Shown here piece after piece: positions 1 through 13,793 of a stretch of DNA of 64,000 bases. The translations under genes and the position numbers were made by a program. How positions within the stretch are numbered: the stretch's first letter is position 1; each line of letters opens with the position of its first letter. Below the pieces are notes generated by a model. It did no database searches. It saw only the letters and a program-made list of their open reading frames with translations, and was not told where the DNA came from. Origin of the DNA: Prinia subflava. Lineage: Eukaryota > Chordata > Aves > Passeriformes > Cisticolidae. The DNA lies in NCBI RefSeq assembly GCF_021018805.1, contig NC_086247.1, positions 145,099,378 to 145,163,377 of the forward strand, in the 5' to 3' direction.

Positions 1-3000
1 GTGAGGAGTGCAGCTATGGAAAACAAGGTCTTTGTCACAATCGTTTGTTTGATTAATAAATGGGTTCTAATATTTTTTTCCTTTTTACACAGTCTCCTTC
101 TATCAGCGTTAATACCTCTTCGTGCATCTCAGGAATATAAATACCCTGTTTAAAAAAAGCTTGCCACTGAGAAAATGAAGAAAAAAAATCCTCCCTCACA
201 TGGGAAGGGAAAAGAGTCAGTGGCGAAGTTTAGCTAAAAGCATAAACTCCTTGCACATGTGTTAAGTGGATCTAAACCCAAACTTATCTTTCAGCTGTGC
301 CAGTATAAACAGTTGTAGATGTCTCACAAAATTAAGTCCCAAGAAAGCTTTGGCCCTAAAGGCCATTTCATCATGAACAGTTGGACAGCAGGAGTCACAA
401 GGGAAAGGGCTGTTGTGTATTGCATTACTCAGTGACAGGATAGCCAATATCCCAAAAAAGACATAAACACTGTGGATGGGAAAATCTTTACCCATCTCTC
501 CCTGAGTTGTCATGCTTTAGGGACAGGCAGAGCTGGCTGCCTCCTGGAAGACCTTCTGCTGGTGAAATAGTGTTTATCCCTTCATTTTACATCTTTTTTT
601 TCCCTCCCTAAATGTTTAAGTTGTTTTGAAACATTTGCCTGTGTTTGTTTAAAGCTGGGCCCTGAGATACAAGAGCAAAGAAAAGCTGCGAAGAAAAGCG
701 AAAAAAATCTCATGGCATATGGAAACAGCTCTAGTAATAGAGCCATAAATCTAATAAATGGATGTATGTACTACATAGATTACATCAATAAAACTCAGAA
801 AAAATATTCATGAGCACGTTACCCTTTGATTCTTCCAGTTATTTGTTTCATAATAAGTTGCCCCCCATTTTCTATATTAATTTTGTTGAATGGGCCTTAG
901 GAAATAATGACAGTTGCAGAGTCAGTATTAAATAGAGAAAAACATTCCTCTTGAACATGGTATGAAATGGACTTCAAAATCTTTTTTTCCCTAAATTCTT
1001 CCATGCCAGTTGTTTTCCCCTAATGTATTCATGATTAGGAATAACTCGCCAAATTTCTGTGACTACATCTTGCTCTGTTGTTTGACTGTAAAGTGTTTAT
1101 TCCAGCTTTGTTTAAGCTGCTCTGGTTGAACACTTTTATCCAGCTTACATCATTCCCTAAGGCTTTCAGTAGAAAGATGAGGAAAACATTTCTCTTAATA
1201 TTCTAGAGTTCTAATTTTAAAAGTGTTACATTGGGAGAAATATGTGACACAAAACTAGGTTATGCAACTATATGCACCAAGTAAAAAGAAAGAATCATTT
1301 TCTTGGCTGAAACAAACCTTGGTGGCTATCTGGACTTTCTTCTGTTTCACCCAGCTTTCTTGCATTTCTAGAGGACATCCAGGTAATGTCAAGGCAAGAC
1401 AAGTATCAGCTGTGGCAAGTAGCAATAGATGGGGATGTCATGAAAAATACCTGAGTTTTGATACTTCAGTTTGAAGGAAAGGAATGTTGTTGGATACTCA
1501 ACTGTTTCTGAGAGTCTCATGAACTGTGGAGTCCCCTGGAGATGAACATTTGTCTAGGAGATCTTGTCTTTTGGCTCCAAATGCATCCTCTGTGATGAAG
1601 TGCTCTTGCTGTATTTTTCCTATTGTGCATGCTCACGTCATGCATTAAATCCTTGATAATGCATTGTAGCACATACAGCAGTTATTCATATTTTGGATCT
1701 AACAGGGGGAAATGCCTGTTCAGAAGGATACTAGAAAGAGGGATTCAGGAAGACTTCTCAGGCAGGAGACACAAGATGATAATAAACGTTAGAGTATTTC
1801 TGAGCTGGTGGCAGAGTTCAGATATGAGAAGGTGGTGAGTTTTGACTCACGGTGGGGTAAAGAAATTACTCACATGGGTTGCTAGAATGGTGAACTGCTA
1901 AGATCAAATGACGTGTGGTAAATGGGACTACAGCTTCAGAGCTTCTCAAAATGTGTAAGAGTTCAGGGTGAAACAGGACTTGCTTCATGATACTTCCAAA
2001 AAGACATACTATCAGCACTGTGTTTTTGCACTGCTGTGCCAGTTGTAGTTTAGAGTGCTTGGGAGGCTTCCCATCAGTATTTTGGAGAGCTCTTTCTCCT
2101 TGTGTGGCCATGCCAGCAAAAGTTGTTGAACATGGCCTGGTTATTTGTAATGAAGACAATTCAGTCCCTCCACCAATTCAACAAAGTTTGGTTATGCTCA
2201 TCTTCAGGGCAGTATTGAAAAAACTTATACTTTGCTTTCTGCAGCTCCTTCTGGGATTAGACCATAATTTGGCAGTGTTTTCTGAGTAAGGTAACAGAAT
2301 TTGGGTGGTATTTGGAAAATTTGATGTGTAGGACACAGACAAAATGCTCCTGTGATGATCAAATTTTGCATATGCACCCACGACGCAGCTGTGGAAACAT
2401 TTTTAAATAAGGAGATAAGCATTAAAATAATCTGTGAAGTTTGCTTGGAAGTGGATGACATAGTATTTGCTGTTCAATAGATGAGGACTTTTTTACTTTT
2501 TGGTCAAAACCAGGTAAAGTATTCCACCCTCAAATATTACATCCCTACCCCAGTATATCTTTATAAAAGATATTATTCTACAGAGTTTGTCCCCTTTATG
2601 TAACTGTCCTTTTGTTTCAGACCAGAGTAATATCTTATTTTTTTCCTAGTTGGCAGCTCTCCCTCAATGCTGTCATGTCTCCCTTATCCTCTTCTCCTAA
2701 ACTCATGAGCTAATGCTGTTTTAGGTTGCCAAGCTGGCCAAGAAAACCCTATTCATAGCAAGGGAGAATTATGAGTTGCCTCTTGTTGCTGGCTGTGTCG
2801 GACCCTTGCACTGAGCTGAGAATAGGAGGAGGGGTGATAAACTGCTCAAAAGCATCACCTCCTCCCAAACACAACCTGCCATTGCTCTAGGAATTATCCT
2901 CTGGCCTTTTTCTTTCTGGAATGATTGTGAGGGCTGATGTCCAGGTCCTCAAATGTTTTTGTCCTTTGTGTGATCAGTAGTAAATCTGTCAAGGTTTGTG

Positions 3001-5984
3001 GAAGATAGTTTCTGGATTTGACCCATCTTTAAAAAAAATTTCTTTGACTATGTATCAGAGCTGTGTTATTTTTAAGATGATTTATGTGAAGGTTTGCCAC
3101 CTTCTGACTGGGCTGTTTGTACCAACTAAAATATTCCCGTGAACACCCAAAAACCCTACTGCACGTAGCAACTGAGCTCTGGTAGCTGTCAGACTGCAGT
3201 GGATTGAAGCATTTTTCTGTACATCTTTTATTAAATATGTGCACATGCAGCACATTTGTTTAAAGAAAAGAGAAGATGACAATGTCTCCTTTTTGGATGC
3301 ATTATATTTGTACTTCAGCACTGGAGAGAGTCTGGTAATTATAAAGCTGTAAAAGCGATTTTATTTTAAAATTATAAAGGTACTGAACTTGAGAAAACAA
3401 ATGCAGTCAATTATTTACCACTGACTACTTCTTTCATTCTCTCTGTATTTAATTTAAGTGGACTTTAGCTGGTTGCAAATAAAAATAGTAAAGGACTAGC
3501 AGTGCACACCATGATTTGTGTTCTTGCTGTCATGCAAATTCACAGAAAGAAGGAAACATATTAAAGAAATTTGATAAGACCAGGTGGTCTGAGTGAATAA
3601 TTTCCCTTTCATTAACATATTCCCCTTATTAACTCTGTAATTAATTGTACATAGCTAAGGAAAGCTATGGAAATTGCATTTTGAGATGTATCAAAGCTGA
3701 CTTTATGCTTCAGACTTCCATGCAATTTACTATTAATGAAGCAAGAGATGGAGGCCCCAAATCTATAATTATTACTTACTATTTGAATGACAAGCAAAGA
3801 ATTTTATCAGCACAGTTTCAAATGAAAGGGGATTAGCAGCTAATGTTGAAATTGTTAATCTTTCTTATTAAAATAATTTTGACGAGAGTGTTTAGCCTGA
3901 AAGAGGTTTCTGGAACATCATTTACCATTAAAACAGCTATTTTCTGAGGCTCAGTATGAATTTGTCTAAGTTTGACAGCAGGGTGCAAATATTTTTTAAA
4001 TGAATGAATATTTTATGGGAGCTGAGGCTGTTCATGTGTGAGCTGATGCCGAGCTGCTTGCTGTGTGCATATTCCTGGAATGTATGGCAGGATGGTAGCT
4101 CAGTATCCATCTCACCAAAGTGAAGATGTCTGCTGAGATAACAAGGGGGAAAAAGCTACAGCAGGAAAATCTGAAATTGAGCGCTGAGATTGCACCCACG
4201 GCTGTGTCTGCAGACGGGGGATTAGCAGGTGGGAGCCCAGGCAGAATCAGGCCCTGGATCTTGGTGATGTATTTATGACACAGTGTTACTTCATGTTTAT
4301 TTAGGCCTTCTTGTACCTTTAAATACTGGTATATTTTCAGGGTTTGTATATTTTTTTTAGTATCATGTGCCTGAGATGACTGTTCAGTGGTGGGTGCTTT
4401 ATACCCACATGCATGCTTGTGTACAAATGCCATGAGCAGCAATGGTATCCTCTACAGGTATAGAGAAATATTTAGGAACAGAGATACCATGTATACAACT
4501 TTTCTGTGTTCATAAAAAACCATTTAGCATTTTAAATTTTAAAACTTTGCCTTGCAATATTTGCAATTTTCGTCTCTTTCAGCAGTGTAGAAATGAAGCT
4601 GACAAGGCTGTTTGTGCTCCTTGGGATGAGGAAATTGCAAATACGTACTGACATAAATGGTGAAAAACACAGCAGTGATAATTTATAAAATTTAATTTGC
4701 AGTGGTCTCAGCCACATCAGTACTGGAGGAGATGTATGTTAAAGAACCTTTTTAATCTGCCTGTGTCACATTACAGAAAAAAGCTAATGGAAAAGATGCC
4801 ACATGTCTTTGCCAGTGACAAATTTTACCAGCAGAATGGATAGAGATCATTTAAATGCTTTAAGACATGATTTGCCTGAATAGATGGACTGTGTATAGAA
4901 GTACCATCAACACAACAAAGCCTCATACACCTGCTCTACCATGGGATTACTCCAGGCTTTACCTCTGTGTGGAGCATGTGGAACTTCACTAGGCTCACCC
5001 CAAAACCTGCAGGTTACAGAAGGAACCTTTTATCTGTAGTTCTACAATGTCCTTGGAGCAGTCCTGCAGAGGGAGTACCATTGCAGCAGGAAGAGTCCTG
5101 AAGTGTACATTCACTTCATTTATCAGACAATACCAAAGGAGGTTTAGATTAAACGTAGCAGTTGGTAAATACCATGCAGTAACAATACCCAGAGAAGCAC
5201 TTTCAGCATAAAATCATGTTTTGTGTGTATTGTAATTATGTATTAGGTCAAAGGCATCAAGGGTGCTTCTTCATCATAACAAACTGTGTAGACTGTGGCA
5301 GTAGGAGACAGTCACCATGCCAGTGTGATAGGCTGGGGTGGACTTAAAAGGTGGAATTTTTCCAAGGATGAAGCTCATGCAGAATCCAAACCCAAAGCTT
5401 TTCTAAATGCAGGAGTATTTCTGATGCAGCTATTTATCTACTGCTTATTTATTATCTATCTGCTGCTGGGAAAGGCACCTGGAAGGGTTGAATTTATTAA
5501 CCACAGCAACCTAAGCTGCCCAGGGCAGTGCTGGCTCACAGCAGAGGAGTGTCCTGCTGCCCCTTGGGGATGTGTGTGTGTAATACCTGCCTGAGAAAAG
5601 TGCTTTCTTCATTGCCTCCTTTCAACTTTTGGTATCTTTGTTTGCATTGGACCAGTTTGATTGGAAACATCAGCAGAGTGTCTAATTTCTGCAGTAAATG
5701 TACTGATGGTGCCTCATACACTATTTCTTCTGGAAGTCCATTAATGGGTTTTGTGTCATTTGAAGTTCTGTTGTAGTCAAGAAAACTGTGCTACCTGAGG
5801 GTATTCACCAGCCTTCAGCTTACCAGATGTGTGTCTTCATAACTGAATTTTGAGAAGTTTTGCCCTTCAGGTAGGATTCTGGGGCCTGATAAAAAAGTTT
5901 TGATTAAAGTCACCAGGATCCTTTCAACTCACTTCAGTAGCCAAAAAAATAACAAGCCAATGCTTATATACTACTTTTGATCAA

Positions 5985-6150
5985 TAGATTCAAAGCTCTT
6001 TTTAAAGGTCAATATCATTATCTTGTCTTTTTAGCCCAGGAAACTCAGACACAGACTGGGAAGCATCTTGAGCAAAACAAACCTTAAGGTTGGAAACAGA
6101 GCCAGGAGCAGACCCCCATTCTCTGGTGTCCCAGTGCTGTGCTCTCACAA
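5985..6150 (+). repeat. Probable MIR/L2-type ancient retroposon fragment
   Basis: The order of short matches fits the 3' part of MIR/L2 family elements: a CAAAGCTCTTT-like start, an ATATCATTATC stretch, then a degraded GGAAACTCAGACACAGA block, a degraded AGCAAGG-like region, CAGAGCCAGGAGCAGA, and CCCAGTGCTGTGCTCT at the end. Divergence is high, as expected for an insertion predating the split of amniotes. It is judged by eye and a library alignment could move the ends or the family name. Confidence 0.5.
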
Positions 6151-7347
6151 TTCATGATATTGACTTCAACAGAAAAAGGATTGTATCAAAGGATAATATT
6201 TTTGCCCTTTTTTGTTGCTCATGACTCTTTTTTTAAGACATGAAAGTAAAAAGGAATTCTGGACGTGGGTTTGTCAGATTTCATTCTGCAGGTTTAGTTT
6301 TCACCTCATTATCTAAGAGCAAAATATTCCATATTTGGAGAGCTGTCTGAAAGATATTGAATACATATTGAAAAAGCTTGTGAAAACCAAACTGAGGATG
6401 TGCAGTCTATAGTAAATAACTCTGTGATGGAAAAGGATGCCTTCCACACATTTTTTGAGTCCCTTCTGAATTGATAACAATTTTCTTCAAGAATATATGC
6501 CCAATATGCTAAATCTTTAGCAATCATGCACATGCACCAAAGTTTAGGTTCTTTCTGTTTAACAGTCAGCTGTACTTCTACTGTCTACTCAGAACTACTA
6601 CTGTCACTCCCTCAATGTATTCTCCTCGTTCAGCAGTTGAAGGGAAGGCTTCCAAGGAAAAGAAACAGCATGCAAGGAAATGTTGAGACCAGCTATGACC
6701 AAAATTTGTTTCTTCCCATAGCATTTAGCTGTGTTCTGGTTTTTGTTTTTCTGACTTCCTTTGCAGTATAGTGTCTTCTTTCATCATTTCACTTCTTTGT
6801 TGACCTCTGCAGTCCCGTCTTGGCTTCTTCTTCTGTCCTCTTTCACATTGTTTTTCCCTTGTTCTTATTTTGCCCTCTGTCACTTCAAATATTTTCATCT
6901 GTGGATTAGACCAGTGTTCCTCAAACTTCTTTAAAGTGTTATCCTTTACTGGCTTCCATGGAAACCCAAGAGTCCCAGGAGTAGGCAGGATTCAGCTTGT
7001 GCACTTCTAAAGCCTTTCTACCATCACTTCACAATCCCCTTTGAATGCTTTCATGAGAAGAATATTTGAGAATCACTGAGCCAGGCCAGCGTCAGTTGAA
7101 AATCCCATGGTGCCCAGATAAAAGGTTACCTGAAAAATGGGACACCTCCTCCAGATTTGGGAGCTGGGCAGATGCCAACTGCATCTTTCTCACAGCCAGC
7201 ATTGCTGATTCTCCTCCTGCATGTTGGTTCAGCATGGCTGTGAGTGTGACATGGAAGGGGTAGGGCAGAAGTGTCTTCTCCCACAGTCATCTCTTCTGAG
7301 TTCTGAAAGGGCTTCTGTGAAAAAAGAGTTTCTTCATTTCTTACTGT

Positions 7348-7404
7348 CATAAAATCATAAAGTCGTTTAGGTTGGAGGAGACCTCCAATATCAAGTCCAA
7401 CTAT
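7348..7404 (-). repeat. CR1 LINE 3'-end fragment (minus strand)
   Basis: Read on the + strand, this is the reverse complement of a CR1 tail: AAAATCATAAAGTCGTTTAGG, then GTTGGAGGAGACCTCCAATAT, then CAAGTCCAACTA. Only the last 60 bases or so of the element are present, and its 8-bp tail repeats are eroded. Confidence 0.75.
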
Positions 7405-10400
7405 TAAAAAATCAGTATTTCATTCAACCTGCTTTCTGAGCTGTCTTGTGTAGTCAAGCTCTTTGTTTTTACTATTGCTCTGAGTTTGTTCTGCATCCAT
7501 GGGCCTGACAGTTCACTTATTGTGTTGCCTCTCTCTGTGCAAACATGGAACTTCCTGGGTAGTGGACATGGTTCCAGAGTGGTCTTGAGTGCAAGGATGT
7601 GGTCATTGAAGCTGTTTGTGGAGTTTGAGGTTTCTCTTCTCTGTTACAGGAGATTCCTAAGGAAAGGCTGATTATCCAGTCTGTTCTTTTCCTGCTTTTT
7701 CTCCCAGGTAACCTAATGGTCACTTGTGCTCCTATGCATACCCTGCCTCTGGGCTCTGGGTATAGCATGAATTGTGAGAATTCTTGGATTTCATTTTGTG
7801 CATTCTCAAGTTTCTACAACCTCTGTGTGTGTTTATGTACAAACTCTATCAGTTCAATATTTTACCTTGCCCCACCACGCAAAAAACCCCACCCAAACCC
7901 ACACTGAGAGGCAGAGGGGTTTTCCTTTATGAGTTTAATCTTTTTTCCTGGAGGAGAACTTTTTGACTTTTATTCACAAGTTTAAGAGTAGCAGTAAGTA
8001 AGTACTTATTCCTTTGCTTTAGCAGAGGTATGATGTCTGTAAAAGTAATATTTTCCTTTCTGCCTTCAAGATGGCCAGTGTCTAACACAGTGATATTTTT
8101 CCAGACTTATCTATAAATCACATCATGTTCTGTATCACTTGGTCATGGTTGCCTGGGTTTTACTGGTCTCATTATCTCTGTACAACTTGACCATGCTTGA
8201 AGAGAGGATTATTTTTAAACATGACATTTTCAAAATTCTTTATTTATCTCTTGGTAATTTTTATATATATAGTAAAGGAAGATGACTATGCAAGTGCTCT
8301 AAAAAGAAACACAGACTGTAATTCATTAAAATTTAAATTTGAAAATACAGTACCCAAAAGGGAACCCAAATTTAGATGCTTAATTGAGTTAGCAGGGCTA
8401 TGAAAAGAAGCCAGAATTTGGTTTTGTGTTTTCAGCCAGGTAATTAGTGTGCAGTAATATATTTTTAAAGTTTTCACTTCAGACACACAACAGACATATA
8501 AATGAATCACAAGTATGTCTTGGATTGTAGTATGGTGTTAAAACATTAGTAAAAAATGAAGTGAGAAGGGATCATCTGAAAAATTGATTTAATGTGTAAG
8601 AAGAAAATAGCAGTTTTCTGTGAGGCTGGTGTTGGGTGTCAATATTTATCACAAAGAGTCAAAGGACTTGATTTGTATATTTTTGTTCAGTTTTCCAGCT
8701 AGTTTTTGATGCTTGTGCTTTTACATTTTGAGAAAGCTACCAGAAATGCTTCCCAAAATGTCTCAGTTGATGAATTCAGCTGACACTCTCCTTGGCGCCA
8801 GTTCCCGTACTGCAGAGCTGTCTTTAATGGGGACGTTTGGGCTGAGTTTTCTCTTGTTTTGGATTTATTTTTGGTTTTAAGAAATGTCACAACATATCCC
8901 ATGCTGTGAAATAGCAGTATTTGGCTAAGAGGTTTAGACCTTAATTTTTTGAAGCAATATTGTTCCTTTTTGTGAAGGCTATTTATTATTTAATATTTTT
9001 GTAGTGCAATCTACTATAAGAAGTACAGAAATTTTAGAAAATGCTTCTGGAGAATTCATTTTTTACATATATATTATTTACCTTGGCATGTCTTTATATA
9101 AACAGCATTCAGCATGTGCATAAATTTATCTGCTCAGCAGACACTTAAACCATGTATTCCTAAACAAAATCCCCAACCCAAAATCAGTACTAATTCCATC
9201 ACAGTCAAAACATTTGGCATACTTGTAATAACAAAAATGTCATCAGATACGGATTCATTAATGTGTCCTGACTTTTAGCCATATCTATAAATATGATCTT
9301 GGGGTAAAAAAACAGCTGTCAAGAATATTCCTGCAAAAATTAGTGTTTTAGGAGTATATTCTGTGACCCCGGGGAATTGATTTCAATGTTTCTTCCCTTT
9401 CACTTCCCATCTGTGAAGCAGCAGTGAGCGTTGCCTCCCCTGCAGAAGTAATGTGAGCACTTTTAGACAGTTGGACAAGAAGGAGCTATAGAAATACAGG
9501 GATTGTAAGGGAGCACATTATATTCCTTTTATGGCAATCATCTTCTCTTTTTTGTTGAGGTTTATTTAAAGCAAAGTAATTGCAGGGGTGAAACTTCATA
9601 GGCATAATTTAGATTTCAAGAAAGGGGGTAAGGAGGAGGAGATGAGGGTGGTTGTATTTTAAGACCTAGATGACACCATTAAGTAGCTGATATTCCTTAA
9701 GAAGGGATTCCTTGTAGAGTGAATTTCTTTATCTTCTGCTATATTTAGAGAGACAGGTAGAGTAAATATTTAATAATTAAGCATTCCATTTTTAATGTTT
9801 AACTTCTTAGCTGCGTTTCTTTTTAGAAGTATACCTGCCTCCACCATTCCAGCTGAAGCAACGCTCAGCCTCACATACATTTTCCAAGATTCCCTCCAGA
9901 GATGGCAACCTGTGTCAGTCCAGCCCAGGCTGTATCCATCCATCTCACTGGGATTTCATTGAGCACCTTTGGCAGCTGGGAGCTGTAAGAAAAGGGATTA
10001 GTAAGTGTTTGTGTGACACAGGCTGATCCCAGCACCTGCTGATTGGATTGAAGTAATCCTTTTACCACTTACAAAACTCTATTATCAGAGCACTGAGAGA
10101 GGCAGAGATGGTGATGTACACTGCATCGAGGGTGTATTAATTTAGGCAAACAGAGCATAGGCTGCCATCTAACACACTTGTGAGTTACAGCCATTTTTGC
10201 CAAAGCTGGACACTGGTCCAGTCTGATACTGCTTGTGCAAAGGGGATGCTTCCCTAGCAGACCAGGAGCAGTAATTTAACATCATTTGAGATGGCATGCT
10301 GAAAGCACAGCTGCTCTCTGTGTGCATGCTTAGGGTGTCCACAATGAGCTTTACATCTAAAAATATGAAACTGAAACTATGGAATGTCATTTCTATTGTT

Positions 10401-11869
10401 GGCTGGTATCACCATGGAAGTTAAATTATTTCCGAATAATACAACCTATTTGAAGCAATCTAGGGATATTATTCTCAACCACACTGAATAGTTGCTTTGT
10501 CAGTGAATTGCCTCCCTCTGGCTTTTTTCTAAGTTTTCCTTCATCACCTACCATATTATGTATGATATTAGTAGTATTTCATGCCAAATTACAGGTAGAG
10601 CTCTATAGTATTTTTCGGTACATAACTGAAAAGCTTCTAAACTATTTTTTTCACTGGTGTAATCATGTCCTGAGAAATATGAGAACTATTAGATCAAAAC
10701 ACATCATGGTAGTAATATGGCTGCAAACAGAGGAGGAAAAATAATTTCTCAGTGTCTTTTGCAAAGAGGAAATACAAATTCCTGAGTTTTTATTTCCCAT
10801 GTTTTTTCATTTGTGGTTGCTGTAAACAGGAGATCTGGGATCATAGTTAGAAGGACAAGTTAGAAAAAAGAAAGGAGCCTTCAGCCTGAAATCCTGACTA
10901 ATCAGAGGATTGAATCCTGGTTCCAGTAAAGCCGTGGATGCAGACCACTCCCCAGGATTGAAAGCATGTAAGACTTTATAGCCAGATGGTAATTTACTGA
11001 GATTTCTTCCAGATACAAATTCTGTGAGATGCTGTCAATGAGCTGCCACAACAGAGTTTTTCACTTTATATGGCTATATAAGCCAAATATAACTAGCCCA
11101 ATAAAGTCACACTTCTTTGCAGATAATATTGAAAGCTTGATATTAAGGATTAAAGCTGGTGTTTCTGACATTTATGGATTGGTGCTTAAGAGATGGAGCT
11201 GGTCTTGGTACCAGTTACAGGCTCAGAATTATTGGGGGTTGGTTGGATTAGAGCAGCAGAAACAACTGTGGGACTTCCATGGAACAATTAACTGTTGGAA
11301 AAAACTGATTTTCTTAACATGCTACTTGATGGAAAGACTGAAATTGGTTGAGATAGTGCATCCTCTATTTATTTAAGTTCTGCTTTGCTAGGAGGAAAAG
11401 TAGGGAAGTAAGACCCCAAACTTCAATGTTACTATAAAACCATGCTGGGGAGTGAGAAATGCTTAAAAGGACCTGAATATGGCTCTGAGTTGTAATAGTG
11501 ACACTGATCTCAGGGGGCTTTATTGGATCAGCTCTGCACAAGTTGGGGTGCACCAAAATAGAAGAATAAAGTAATGATTTTATAAAAGAGGAGTGAGGAG
11601 CAGGAAAAGAGAAGAGAAATGAACCTTTCTGTTGCTATTCCCCGAGTCCAGACTCCAGCCTGAGAAGATAATGGAGCACATATTAAAAAAAGAGTTGCTG
11701 ATTATCTAGAGAGAGATTTTTCAAGGGCATAAAAGGAAAATAAATGTAAGAGTGTCATTTAAGAGGATGGGGAAGGCTGGAGTCTTTCCTTTGTGTTTTT
11801 GCTAATCTCTTTCACCCTTTTCATTGGTAGCTGAACAATGATTAAGAATATGCATAATTTTATAAAGAA

Positions 11870-12180
11870 CAAATCTTGCCTGATTGGTTTTTATTTAAGT
11901 AAAACTACAAAACCCAGTAGATGAAGTGAAAACAACGGATGTAATACATACAGATTTTAATAAAGTCGTGACACTGTCTCATGAATAGTTAATTGAAAAA
12001 TTAATGCCAGGTTTTTAGAGGACAATTATGTGGATTGAAATGAGGCAAAAGGTTGATATACAAAACGTAATGATTGAAAGCTGTCTAGGAGTGTCTGGCA
12101 GAGTATAGGAATTGCTCTTAGATCCAGTTATCTTTAACTTTTTAAATAATGATGTGGAAATGAGTAGAAGTGACAATGAC
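11870..12180 (+). repeat. Degraded CR1-like LINE: reverse-transcriptase remnant
   Basis: Two blocks in correct order and spacing recall the reverse transcriptase of CR1-type non-LTR retrotransposons. The first (around 11952-11985) reads like DFxK followed, after a small deletion, by DTVSH. The second (around 12119-12166) reads LDPVIFNFLNNDVEM, comparable to the LGPVLFNIFINDLDE motif just before the catalytic FADD box. An AATCTTGCCTGA start at about 11871 also fits the CR1 sequence ahead of these motifs. Frameshifts and stops interrupt it, so it is a dead fossil. The element may continue to about 12740, but I cannot follow it. Confidence 0.6.
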
Positions 12181-13524
12181 TTTCATCACAGTCTAAATTT
12201 CTGCACAGGCATGATGACAGAGGAGTAATTCAAAAGTTTGAAAATGTCAAACCAGAAAACACGTACAACAAATAAATTATCCTTGAAGAAAAGCGTCACG
12301 AGAAGACATATCTATAATTTGCATAGATCCATTGATTCATGATCTGTGAAGACACTGGAATATATATAAGCAGAAATTATGGAGAACAGCAATATCCTGA
12401 GCAAGCACACTAAAGTTGAAATAAGTGACTTGGTAAAAATGAGTAGCAAATTAAGTTTGAAATAGAAAAGCAATATTGTTGACATCGCTATGAAAAAAAT
12501 CTCAAATGAGAACTAGTGTTCCTCATTGAAAATATTTGTATATTTCCAGCTATACAGTGTATAGTTCAGAACAGTTAGAATCCCAAGAAGTAGTAATGAA
12601 TTATGCTTCAGGCTTCTACTTTAGATAGAGAGCAGCCAAATGTTAGAAAGATTCTAGTGAAGTACAAGAAATGACATTATTTGAAGACCTGAAAGCAAGT
12701 AATCAGATAGGCTGCTTCTGTCTCTGAATTCTATAGCACTGTGAGTAATATGAGTGGGAACAGAGACATTTACTGTGAAGCCACTAATGATAAGGTATTA
12801 AGCCAGAAAATGGAAGGACAAAACCATATGTGGTGTTGAAAGTAAATTGGATTTATGTAGAAAAGTATTCCTCTTACATGTAGTCAATGCAATGTGTATT
12901 AAGGAACACAAAGAAGTTCAAACAGAGTAGCAAGAATTCTGGGGCATCCTGGGCCAGAATGGTGCAACCCATGAGTTAGCAAGGAACAAAGGCAAAAAAA
13001 CACCATTATTTAAATTATCTGATAAGAATACAAAACAAATTTTTTCAAATATAGTCTTGTACTGCACAATTTGCTGTACAGTAGCTAGGACAAATATTTT
13101 CCTCTGCACTTTCCTTCTGAGGAACCCTGGGAAGCACGACAGCACTGCCTGGCCCTCTGCATCTCTGGAAAAGCAGCAGCAGTTTGAAAGCAGTGGCTCC
13201 CACACTGTTGGGTGAACAGTGTGGGTTTGAGAGGTCACCATTCACAGGGATTAAGATAATTTCACATCCACGTCTTCAGCTGACATTTGAAATTCGATTA
13301 GACCTGTCAAGGTCTGTCATTTTGAGAGCTGCACATATTTTCACTGAAAGATGCATCCTCAGTGCATCAAAAGAGTTCCTACTCAAGTACTGTATTGAAA
13401 GTATGGTGTCAAAAATAATTGTGGCAACTGAATGTCAGGTAATAAAATAGGCATTTTTAAAACAAATATCGTGGCAGATGCAAACCTTACTGTCTCTGAA
13501 GAAAGTATTGTTTCTCTTTACCAC

Positions 13525-13793
13525 AGTAACAAGTAATAGGAGAAGAGGAAAAGGGCTCAAGTTGTCCCAGGGGAGGTTTAGATTGAATATTAGGGAAAAT
13601 TTGTTCACCAAAAGGTCTGTCAAGCATTGGAACAGGCTGCCCAGGGCAGTGGTGGGGTCACCACCATCTCTGGAGGTATTTAAAAGGCATATAGATGTGG
13701 TAGCTTAGTGGTGGACTTGGCAGGGCTGGGTTACCAGTTGGACTCGATGACCTGAGACACTTTTCCAACCTAAATGATTCTGTGATTCTATGA
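13525..13793 (+). repeat. CR1 LINE 3' end with ATTCTGTG/ATTCTATG tail
   Basis: This is a 5'-truncated CR1 copy covering the typical last 270 bases: GGGGAGGTTTAGATTG, the hallmark GGAACAGGCTGCCCAGGGCA segment, TCTCTGGAGGTATTTAAAAG, TTGGACTCGATGACCT and the terminal 8-bp units ATTCTGTG ATTCTATG. It is the least decayed repeat of the window and the main sign of a bird or other archosaur genome. Translated frames across it (for example 13478-13708) are fragments of this element and not genes. Confidence 0.93.

Noticed and set aside
4032..4442. 136-codon minus-strand frame
   Set aside because: Mixed composition without domain features. Part of the region (about 4225-4350) may be an old repeat but is too weak to call.
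5511..5535. GCTGCCCAGGGCAGTGCTGG, resembling the CR1 AGGCTGCCCAGGGCA segment
   Set aside because: The match is about 16 bases only. Neighbouring sequence does not continue as CR1.
13478..13708. 76-codon frame ending KRHIDVVA
   Set aside because: It lies mostly within the CR1 3' end, a stretch found in thousands of copies in bird genomes.
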